60,724 nt of DNA, from NCBI RefSeq assembly GCF_018614585.1, contig NZ_JAGGOI010000042.1, positions 1-60,724 of the forward strand, given 5' to 3'. The stretch is from Streptomyces sp. ISL-1. GTDB taxonomy: Bacteria; Actinomycetota; Actinomycetes; Streptomycetales; Streptomycetaceae. The first letter of the stretch is position 1. Each line of letters starts with the position of its first letter. A program made the position numbers and the translations under genes. Under the pieces are notes generated by a model. The model was not told the DNA's origin. It did not search any database and saw only the letters and a list, made by a program, of their open reading frames with translations. Below are positions 54,627-60,724 of the stretch, one piece after another.

Positions 54627-54914
54627 ATGGCACGCCCGTCTCCCTATCCCGTTGAGCTGCGCAAACGCGCGGTCCGCATGGTCGCCGAAGTGCGGTCCGA
54701 CTACGACACCGAGTGGTCCGCGATGAAGGCCGTCGCCGCGAAACTCGGCATCGGGTCGACTGAAACGTTGCGTAAATGGATCCGCCAGGTCCAGGTCGAC
54801 AACGGGGCTCGGCCAGGCACCACGACGGAGGAGTCGGCCGAGTTGAAGCGGTTGCGGCGCGAGAACGCCGAGCTCAAGCTGGCGAACGAGATCTTGAAGG
54901 CGGCGTCGGCTTAG
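54627..54914 (+). CDS. IS3-family OrfA
   Basis: 95 residues, complete. Helix-turn-helix (YPVELRKRAVRMVAEVRSDYDT...AVAAKLGIGSTETLRKWIRQ) and the C-terminal leucine-zipper region (ELKRLRRENAELKLANEILKAAS) that mediates OrfA/OrfAB contact. Without intact orfB it cannot make the OrfAB transposase. Confidence 0.92.
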   Translation: MARPSPYPVELRKRAVRMVAEVRSDYDTEWSAMKAVAAKLGIGSTETLRKWIRQVQVDNGARPGTTTEESAELKRLRRENAELKLANEILKAASA

Positions 54915-54951
54915 CCGGCGCGTTCGAAGCCTCAGCCAATACACCTCGTTC

Positions 54952-55242
54952 ATGCTGGCCACACATCTGGCCGGCGAGGGCATCGCGGCGTCCATCGGCT
55001 CGGTCGGCGACGCGTACGACAACGCGCTGATGGAGTCGACGATCGGCCTGTACAAGACCGAGCTGATCAAGCCCCGCCGGCCCTGGAAGACCCTTTCCGA
55101 GGTCGAGTTGGCCACCGCTGAGTGGGCCGACTGGTACAACCACCGCCGACTGCACGGTGAGATCGGCCACGTCCCGCCCGCAGAATACGAAGCCGCCTAC
55201 CACCTTCAGAACACTGAACCCCAGGTCACAGTCACAACCTAG
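54952..55242 (+). pseudogene. IS3-family OrfB, C-terminal third
   Basis: 96 residues beginning near HLAGEGIAASIGSVGDAYDNALMES, the third part of the DDE rve domain, with the catalytic Glu in ESTIGLYKTELI and the conserved WYNHRRLHGEIG. The first two catalytic Asp residues lie in the deleted part. Confidence 0.88.
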
Positions 55243-55363
55243 AGTCTCGATCAAACCCGGAACGGTTCAAGGTGCGGGTACCCGTGGACAGGCCCAACGC
55301 CCCGGATGACTGGTGACCAGCGCGGACTGTTCTGCGATCGGTGCCAGGCTTACAAGGCAGTGG

Positions 55364-55713
55364 TCACTTCTGCTGCCTTACACCAGTACAAGCGACGAGC
55401 GCCTGGCCGTCTTCGGGGAGGAAGAGCATGAAGACCCAGGAGCCATCGGAAGAGTCGACACGACCGAGCGAACAGGTTGGTCATGCTGGCGAAGCAGCTG
55501 AACAGCTCGCTCCAGGTCCAGTGTCTCCAGCCCGAGCCGGCGAGTGTGTCGAAGCCGACGTCCGTAGACCTGGGTGAGTGACTCAGCAGAGGTCGACCCG
55601 TTCCAGACTACGTAGGCACCACCGTCCAGTAGCGCGTTACGAGCCGCGGTCGTAGCCTCAGCGCCGTCAGCGAGCAGTCGAACAAGCACGTCGCGTTCCA
55701 CGGTCACCTCCAC
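55364..55713 (-). pseudogene. hypothetical protein, one frameshift
   Basis: Starting at one of three in-frame GTG codons (55701-55713) the protein reads VEVTVERDVLVRLLADGAEATTAARNALLDGGAYVVWNG...RRLGLETLDLERAVQLLRQHDQPVRS; then one frame over RVDSSDGSWVFMLFLPEDGQALVACTGVRQQK and a stop at 55364. Restoring the frame near 55470 gives about 115 residues. I do not recognise the family. Confidence 0.5.
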
Positions 55714-56093
55714 TCGGGATCCTGCGGTACAGCAGCGAAGTACAGCAACCGTGTTGCCCGCAGTCGTCCGCCACCGAACGCAAGGAGGCGACTGACCAGC
55801 CCGGCAGACCTCAGCGACCGTCCCGCCGGTAGTTCGCATCGAGGGGCAGCCGGCAGGCGAGTTGACTCAGTCATTGAGACTCCCGCCCCAAACCGCTCCA
55901 CCGCCCTCTCGACCTGGCCAACCAAGACGAGCGCGAGCACGACCTCGGCGACCTGCCCAGCCGCGCCAAGCACTGACGGCGGTCACGGGGGCGAGTCGCC
56001 CATCGCGACCCGCAGGTGCAGCATGGGAGGAGAGGGCCGAGGCTGGCGGCTACCGGTTCCCGGTGCCGTCACGAGACCGGAGGAGTGGGAGCG
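55714..56093. other. no confident gene
   Basis: A plus-strand reading ending LANQDEREHDLGDLPSRAKH near 55976 may be the tail of a lost gene. Otherwise no motif-bearing frame is seen. GAGGAGTGGGAGCG at the right end serves the next gene. Confidence 0.35.
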
Positions 56094-56342
56094 ATGACGA
56101 AGTTCATGGATGTACACCACGGCATGAAGGGGATTACGAGCGAGCAGTTCCTGGCCGCCCACAGGGCTGATCTGGCGGTGGAAGGCGACGAAGGCGTGCA
56201 CTTCGAGCAGGCCTGGGCCGACCCGGATTCCGGCACGGTGTGGTGCCTGTCCGAAGGGCCCTCGGCGGAAGCGATCCAGCGGACCCATGAGCGGGCGGGC
56301 CACACCGCCGACGAGATCTACCCGGTGTCGCTCGTGCTGTAA
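56094..56342 (+). CDS. SCO4226-like / DUF4242 nickel-binding-type protein
   Basis: 82 residues from the ATG at 56094 with GAGGAGTGGGAG upstream. The sequence MTKFMDVHHGMKGITSEQFLAAH...LAVEGDEGVHFEQAWADPDSGTVWCLSEGPSAEAIQRTHERAGHTADEIYPV matches the small ferredoxin-like-fold family to which the Streptomyces SCO4226 nickel-binding protein belongs. It is probably a homo-oligomer in the cytosol; physiological role unknown. Confidence 0.85.
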   Translation: MTKFMDVHHGMKGITSEQFLAAHRADLAVEGDEGVHFEQAWADPDSGTVWCLSEGPSAEAIQRTHERAGHTADEIYPVSLVL

Positions 56343-56370
56343 ACGGCAGCGCGAAGGGCTTCCGGAGCCA

Positions 56371-56431
56371 TGCCACTCTCGTGCCAGTACCTCACCGCTC
56401 GTGCCCGATCCGTGCCCGATAGGTCGGTGAA
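56371..56431 (+). repeat. CGTGCC-type repeats left of tRNA-Gly end
   Basis: (C/T)CGTGCC(A/C)G-type units recur at about 56379-56386, 56398-56406 and 56409-56417. Similar units lie on the other side of the tRNA end, as expected for integrase arm-type sites around an attachment core. Confidence 0.45.
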
Positions 56432-56527
56432 CCACGGTCAACAGCGGGTGCCAGGAAGAGCCCTCGGGATAGCCCTGGCATCCGTGCACGCTGGTCAGGC
56501 CGCAGCCGAGGCGCAGGAGCACGGTGA

Positions 56528-56571
56528 TTCCCAAGCTCAGAGCGCGGGTTCGATTCCCGTCACCCGCTCCA
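56528..56571 (+). other. tRNA-Gly(CCC) 3' half, probable att site
   Basis: From the anticodon loop TTCCCAA (CCC) the sequence continues through the anticodon 3' stem GCTCA, a variable loop, the T-arm GCGGG-TTCGATT-CCCGT, acceptor 3' strand CACCCGC, discriminator T and an encoded CCA. The D-arm and the anticodon 5' stem are absent. A tRNA 3' half alone is the usual footprint of an integrated element (attL or attR). A truncated integrase lies 2.4 kb to the right. Confidence 0.75.
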
Positions 56572-56577
56572 CAATGA

Positions 56578-56602
56578 AGGCCCAGGTCAATGACCGGGGC
56601 CT
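56578..56602 (+). terminator. hairpin after tRNA-Gly end
   Basis: AGGCCC-A-GGTC and GACC-G-GGGCCT form a 10-bp stem with one mismatch and an AAT loop, followed by AGTTTGTTGTT. It is a good terminator for the tRNA transcript. Confidence 0.7.
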
Positions 56603-56627
56603 AGTTTGTTGTTAGACCATTTTTTGG

Positions 56628-56651
56628 GCGCGTGCCATTCGCGTGCCATAA
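56628..56651 (+). repeat. CGTGCCAT repeats right of tRNA-Gly end
   Basis: Two direct copies of GCGTGCCAT 11 bp apart follow the terminator. They match the units left of the tRNA end and look like arm-type integrase sites. Confidence 0.5.
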
Positions 56652-56875
56652 GGGGCCGATTACCGCGCTGAATTGGGCCACGCAAGCCCCCCTCAGCAAG
56701 AGTCGACGTGGCGTCATTCCATATCGCGAGATGCCCTCACTACTGTGACTTGCGCCACTGTCGGGGTGGGCGCCTGAGCGTATGCAGACGCGAAGTGATC
56801 GCCCTCGCTGGCTGCGCCGCTGGTCGTCCAAGGGGGGAGCATGGGGGCAGGGGGCAGGCGGAGGGAGTGCCCGGG

Positions 56876-58954
56876 ATGAGTACAGCCGGACCTTTCCGTG
56901 CCGACTCCGGCCTGCCACGCGCCGGCCCGTTCACGCCGAGTGGGCTGCTGGACCGGTTCAGCGTCGCCGCGGTGGTTCTGGACACCGATGGGCGGATCGT
57001 GTTCTGGAGCCCACAGGCCGAGGAGCTGTTCGGATACACCGCCCAGGAGGCACTGGGCGAATACGCCGGTCGACTGCTGGTCCATGAACAACACCTCGAC
57101 TTGGTGATCAAGCTGTTCGTCGATGTTATGGACACCGGCCAGAGCTGGGCGGGTGCCTTCCCGATCCGGCACAAGGACGGCAGCACTCGGCTGGTCGAGT
57201 TCCGCAACATGCGGCTGCTGGATGACCTCGGCGATATCTACGCCCTGGGTATCGCTGCCGATCACACCACCCTCAGAAAGGTCGAGACAGACCTCGCGAT
57301 CTCCGAGCGACTGTTCTCCCAGTCGCCGATCGGGGTGGCTGTATTGGACCCCGACCTGCATTACGGGCTGGTCAATCGGGCGATGGAGCACATCGACGGG
57401 CTGTCTGCCGCCGAACACATGGGGCGGCATGTCCGGGAGGCGTTGCCCTTCCTCGACGTCGATTCGATCGAGTCCGCATTGCGGCAAGTGTTGGAGACCG
57501 GAGTCCCCGAGATTGATCAGCACGCCGTCGGCATCACACCAGCTGATCCGGATCACGACCATGCCTGGTCCATCTCGTTCCACCGCCTCGAGGACGTCGG
57601 CGGGCACATCCTCGGCGTGGCCATCTCAGTCGTGGATGTGACCGAGCGGCACCGCGCGGCCACCGAGGCCGCCCGGGCCCGGAGGCGCCTGGCCCTCATC
57701 GCCGAGGCGTCCGCCCGCGTAGGCACCACCTTGGACGTGGACCAGACCGCCCGGGAGCTGGCCGAGATCGCAGTGCCCGAGCTCGCCGACGTCGTCTCGG
57801 TGGACGTCCTCGACTCCGTCCTGGCTTTCCAGCACTCGGCCACGCCGACCACCGGACCGGAACTCTTCCGCGCTCTCGCGGTCGCGACCGCCTGCCCCAC
57901 CGAAGCGGCCCGCGCCGCTGACCCTCCCGGAGAGCTCGCTTCCTACGGCCCCGACCGCCTGGTCACCCGATGCGTACAGACCGGCATGCCCATCCTGATT
58001 CCCCACGTCGACCATCAGGATCTGCAGCGCATCGCGCGCAATGCCGATGCCGCAGCCCTGCTGGCCCACGCCGGTGTCCACTCTTACCTGGCCATACCGC
58101 TGGTCGCGCGCGGCGAGGTTCTTGGCGCTGTGGGCTTCCAACGCGCCCGCAACCCTCAGCCCTTCGACGAGGACGACGCCACCCTGGCTGGTGAACTCGC
58201 CACCCGCGCGGCCGTGTGCATCGACAACGCCCGCTGGTTCCAGAGCGTGCGCAACACCGCAGTCACCCTCCAGCGCAGTCTTCTGCCGCAGCATCCACCA
58301 CACCACGTCGGCCTCGATGTGGCCTCCCGCTACCAGCCGGCATACGCCTCCAGCGAGGTCGGCGGGGACTGGTTCGACGTCATCCCCCTGAACGGCGACA
58401 AGACGGCACTGGTCGTGGGCGACGTGATGGGCAGCGGCATTGACGCCGCCGCCACCATGGGCCGACTGCGTACAGCAACCTGCGCCTTCGCCGACCTCGA
58501 CCTCACCCCCGACGAAGTACTCCAGCACCTGGACAAGATCACCTGCGGCCTGGAGCACTACATCGCCACCTGCCTCTACGCCGTCTACGACCCCCACCGC
58601 GAGGAGTGCCACCTCGCCAACGCCGGTCACCTGCCCCCCGTACTGGTCCACACTGACGGTCCCCCCGAGCTGGTCAGCCTGCCCACCGGAGCCCCTCTCG
58701 GTGTCGGCGGCGTCTCCTTCGAACGCACCACCCTCCACCTCGACGCCGGTGATCGGCTGATCCTCTACACCGACGGCCTGGTCGAAACCCGCCACGATCC
58801 CATCGACGAGCGCCTGAACGCCCTCCTCCAACTGCTGGACGGCCCGCGGCTGCCCTTGGAAGAAACGGCGGACCGGCTCCTTCGCGAACTGCGCGACCCG
58901 GAGCATCACGACGACGTCGCTCTGCTCATCGCCCAGACCAGCCACAGCACTTGA
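56876..58954 (+). CDS. PAS-PAS-GAF-PP2C (SpoIIE-type) phosphatase
   Basis: 692 residues from the ATG at 56876 (GAGGGAG upstream). Two PAS domains (about 20-135, FSVAAVVLDTDGRIVFWSPQAEELFGY; 140-265, FSQSPIGVAVLDPDLHYGLVNRAM), a GAF domain (280-455, ending ATRAAVCIDNARWFQ) and a SpoIIE phosphatase domain (470-690: LQRSLLPQHPPHH, VGGDWFDVIPL, VVGDVMGSGIDAA, LANAGHLPPVL, LYTDGLVETRHDP, HHDDVALLI). Soluble sensor-phosphatase of the Streptomyces type, likely acting on anti-anti-sigma proteins. The GAF end resembles the fragment at 6.5 kb. Confidence 0.94.
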   Translation: MSTAGPFRADSGLPRAGPFTPSGLLDRFSVAAVVLDTDGRIVFWSPQAEELFGYTAQEALGEYAGRLLVHEQHLDLVIKLFVDVMDTGQSWAGAFPIRHKDGSTRLVEFRNMRLLDDLGDIYALGIAADHTTLRKVETDLAISERLFSQSPIGVAVLDPDLHYGLVNRAMEHIDGLSAAEHMGRHVREALPFLDVDSIESALRQVLETGVPEIDQHAVGITPADPDHDHAWSISFHRLEDVGGHILGVAISVVDVTERHRAATEAARARRRLALIAEASARVGTTLDVDQTARELAEIAVPELADVVSVDVLDSVLAFQHSATPTTGPELFRALAVATACPTEAARAADPPGELASYGPDRLVTRCVQTGMPILIPHVDHQDLQRIARNADAAALLAHAGVHSYLAIPLVARGEVLGAVGFQRARNPQPFDEDDATLAGELATRAAVCIDNARWFQSVRNTAVTLQRSLLPQHPPHHVGLDVASRYQPAYASSEVGGDWFDVIPLNGDKTALVVGDVMGSGIDAAATMGRLRTATCAFADLDLTPDEVLQHLDKITCGLEHYIATCLYAVYDPHREECHLANAGHLPPVLVHTDGPPELVSLPTGAPLGVGGVSFERTTLHLDAGDRLILYTDGLVETRHDPIDERLNALLQLLDGPRLPLEETADRLLRELRDPEHHDDVALLIAQTSHST

Positions 58955-59015
58955 GGCGCGCGCTCGTGACTCGCTGACCGAGCCCCGAGTGCCGGGGCGG
59001 CGCCCGGCAGCCGGA

Positions 59016-59830
59016 TCACATCTCGCGCACAGCCAGTTCGCTGATGTCGCGTGGGCGCGGGACCAGTGGGTGGACGGTCGCGTCCTCGCCGCCTGCCTCC
59101 GCCGCCATCGCCTGCTGGCGGCGTACGTCGGTATCGATGTCGGCGGCGAGCTTGCGCTGGTGCTCCTTGGTGGAGTGCTGATAGATCAGCTGCGCCTTCT
59201 CGGACGACTGGCCGGCGCGGACCATCAAGTCCTTGAGCTTCGCGCCGGTGTCGGCGGCGAGGGTGTTGCCCGTGTGCCGCAGATCGTAGAAGCGGAATTT
59301 CTTCGGCAAGCCGACCTGGTCGGGGGCCTTACGCCACTTGCGGCCGAATGTGGTGCCGCGCAGGGCCGCCCCCTTCTCGCCGACGAACACCAACCCCTCG
59401 GGGCCCGGCTGGGCGAACCACTCCATGTGCCTGCGTACATCGAGGTGCACGAAGGCCGGCAGCACGATCTCCCGCTTGCCCGCGCGGGACTTGGGGTCGC
59501 CGACCACTCGCCGGCCGGTGTTCAGCTCGGGCGCGGCACGGCGTACCCACACCGATCCGGCGTCGAGATCCACGTCGGCGCGGCGAAGCTCGGCCAGTTC
59601 CTCCGGGCGCATCGAGGCGAACGCGCCGAGCAGGACCATCAGCCGCCAGCGCAGCCCGATCACGTCAGCCAGGGCGAAGACCTGCGCGACCGAGGCGACG
59701 GGACGCTCGTCAGCGTCCTCGCGGCCCGCTCCGCGGATCCGGCACGGATTCTTGCGGATCATGTCGTCCTCGACCGCGGTCTCCATGACGGCCTTCAGCA
59801 GGCGGTAGGAATCAGTGCCTGCGCGGTGCC
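59016..59830 (-). pseudogene. tyrosine integrase, 5'-truncated
   Basis: About 265 residues cover the catalytic domain of an actinobacterial integrative-element integrase: GAFASMRPEELAELRRADVD (first Arg), KSRAGKREIVLP, FYDLRHTGNTLAA (H-x-x-R), RAGQSSEKAQLIYQHST (H-equivalent and Tyr) and a long C-terminal tail. The SAM-like and arm-binding N-terminus is missing; upstream of about 59830 similarity stops at ANTAR-gene debris. It probably belonged to the element that used the tRNA-Gly site. Confidence 0.82.
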
Positions 59831-60285
59831 GTTTGAGGGCCGCTGCTTTCCGCTGGCGGCCAGGGTGCGTCGCTCACTGCGGGTTCGGCCCCGGGACCCC
59901 AGGACGAACGCACTGCAGGGTCGAGGTCACAACTTCCGGTGCCGCCTGGCGGGCGCTCGCTGTCACCGCCGGTCCGCTGGTGAAGGCGACGCAAGGCATG
60001 CCGCAGCGCCTGTTGCATGGCGTCGGGGAGGGCCTCGTCCTCCGTGGTGGCTACCAGGGCCGCGGCTACGTCCCTGAGCTTGACGTTGCAGTGCTGCGAT
60101 ACGTCCACCAGCAGGCCCCAGGCCCTCTCACGGGACACGGTGCCAGGGCCATCACCATGCCACGCGCCTGGTCGATCACCGCACGACTGGCCAGCGCCCG
60201 GCTCAACTGTTCATTCTCGGGCTGCAGTTCCAGAATTTCCGCGACCAGAGCGGCGTCTGCCGCCGAGCCCACAGACGTGAAAGTC
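59812..60285 (-). pseudogene. ANTAR-domain protein, frameshifted
   Basis: Minus-strand frame: VAEILELQPENEQLSRALASRAVIDQARGMVMAL, then after a one-base shift near 60130 SRERAWGLLVDVSQHCNVKLRDVAAALVATT...ALPDAMQQALRHALRRLHQRTG. This is an ANTAR RNA-binding antitermination domain. The N-terminal sensor domain is missing or reduced. Confidence 0.65.
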
Positions 60286-60480
60286 CGGGCCGAGATCGAC
60301 CAGGCCACCGGCATCCTCACCGTACAACTCGGCGTCGGCATCGAAGAAGCCTTCGTCCGGCTCCGCGCCTATGCCTATGCCCAAGGGCGCCGGCTCGCTG
60401 AGGTGGCCGCCGACGTGGTCGCCCGCCGTCTCAGCTTCTTCCCGAACACGGATCCAGATCAAGGCGATGACGATGCCTGA
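60262..60480 (+). pseudogene. ANTAR-domain fragment, opposite strand
   Basis: Plus-strand frame VKVRAEIDQATGILTVQLGVGIEEAFVRLRAYAYAQGRRLAEVAADVVARRLSF is a second ANTAR domain with a normal C-terminal stop at 60478-60480. The N-terminus is replaced by the antisense of the neighbouring ANTAR gene. Two ANTAR genes have been joined head to head. Confidence 0.65.
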
Positions 60481-60566
60481 CACTCCCGCACGGGCCGATG
60501 GATGCACTGCGCTGCACTTCCCGCCCCTCCCCAGCGGGACTAGTCTTTCAACAGAGGGTGTCCAAA

Positions 60567-60719
60567 ATGAATGAGCAGCTCCTCGCCAAGACTTTCGTCG
60601 AGTTGGCGGACAACCTGGGGTCACGTCCGCTGGAGTGGTGTATCGACGGCCACTCGGTGATCTCGTATTTGAGGCTATGCGGTGAGTTCGGTGGGCAGGA
60701 CGGACTCGTCGTCTTCTGA
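60567..60719 (+). pseudogene. GAF-ANTAR protein N-terminal scrap
   Basis: MNEQLLAKTFVELADNL matches the opening of GAF-ANTAR antitermination regulators (…QLLAKTFVELADTLV). After residue 17 the sequence loses similarity and stops at 60717-60719, 50 codons in all. Confidence 0.5.
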
Positions 60720-60724
60720 CTCGA

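Larger units (their letters stand above)
54577..55269 (+). mobile_element. IS3-family element with internal deletion
   Basis: 28-bp imperfect inverted repeats (54577-54604 and 55242-55269, outer 16 bp TGAACCGTTCCGGGTT identical) and a 3-bp target repeat AGG on each side (54574-54576, 55270-55272). Only 693 bp long because most of orfB is missing; IS3 elements are normally 1.2-1.5 kb. Confidence 0.9.

Noticed and set aside
56444..56571. complete tRNA-Gly gene
   Set aside because: The matching 5' strand is about 80 bp from the anticodon and no D-arm lies between; the 3' half alone is supported.

Overview
The window is high-GC actinobacterial DNA, most like a Streptomyces accessory or chromosome-arm region. 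The evidence is GC-rich codon third positions, DtxR/DmdR-type iron boxes, SpoIIE/GAF/ANTAR regulators, DUF2236/UbiA/type III PKS metabolism and many actinobacterial IS families. Gene calls rest on reading frame, motifs, ribosome binding sites and family recall; no database search was run.

Layout. 0.3-6.3 kb: a spermidine-synthase-like methyltransferase-fold protein, an RNase J, several decayed genes, an HTH protein and an NfeD/SPFH membrane pair. 6.5-9.3 kb: a GAF fragment and katG. 9.9-17.4 kb: an iron-regulated NIS siderophore cluster (ATP-grasp, two IucA/IucC synthetases, PLP decarboxylase, divergent FhuF) whose gene set resembles vibrioferrin/xanthoferrin loci, followed by only the 3' stub of a siderophore-binding protein. 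17.4-20.2 kb: proline iminopeptidase remnant, truncated IS110, a membrane protein and a dead IS5-type element. 20.2-24.2 kb: a probable mobile element with inverted terminal repeats, carrying a translationally coupled trio (tyrosine recombinase, HTH protein, zinc-ribbon recombinase-like protein) and a DUF6228 gene between direct repeats. 24.2-28.1 kb: cation-efflux remnant, a tRNA-Thr-like 3' end with a large hairpin, a secreted tripeptidyl-aminopeptidase-like hydrolase, and a regulator/membrane-protein pair with two copies of one operator.

28.2-32.7 kb holds the most interesting locus: a compact operon of an EACC1-like small membrane protein, an 896-residue caspase - transmembrane - substrate-binding - VWA protein, and a solute-binding lipoprotein. 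It looks like a ligand-sensing, membrane-spanning caspase system, possibly a biological-conflict or cell-death device.

33-46.5 kb: an anti-sigma-type ATPase coupled to a Fur regulator, frameshifted IS4, IS5 and ISL3 elements, a DUF2071 gene, and a type III PKS - ICMT-like methyltransferase - flavoprotein operon divergent from a UbiA prenyltransferase, suggesting a methylated and/or prenylated phenolic or quinone product. 47-48.6 kb: two tandem secreted RTX-like repeat proteins of equal length. 49-50 kb: gene debris. 50.3-58.9 kb: two PP2C phosphatases flanking a 94-residue protein / polyprenyl synthase / DUF2236 oxygenase operon, an IS3 element with a deleted orfB, a small DUF4242 protein and a tRNA-Gly(CCC) 3' end with integrase-arm-like repeats. 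The window ends with a truncated integrase and broken ANTAR/GAF genes.

The number of truncated and frameshifted genes is high. Several breaks are single-base changes in or beside homopolymer runs, so some could be assembly errors; the truncations and IS junctions cannot be explained that way.
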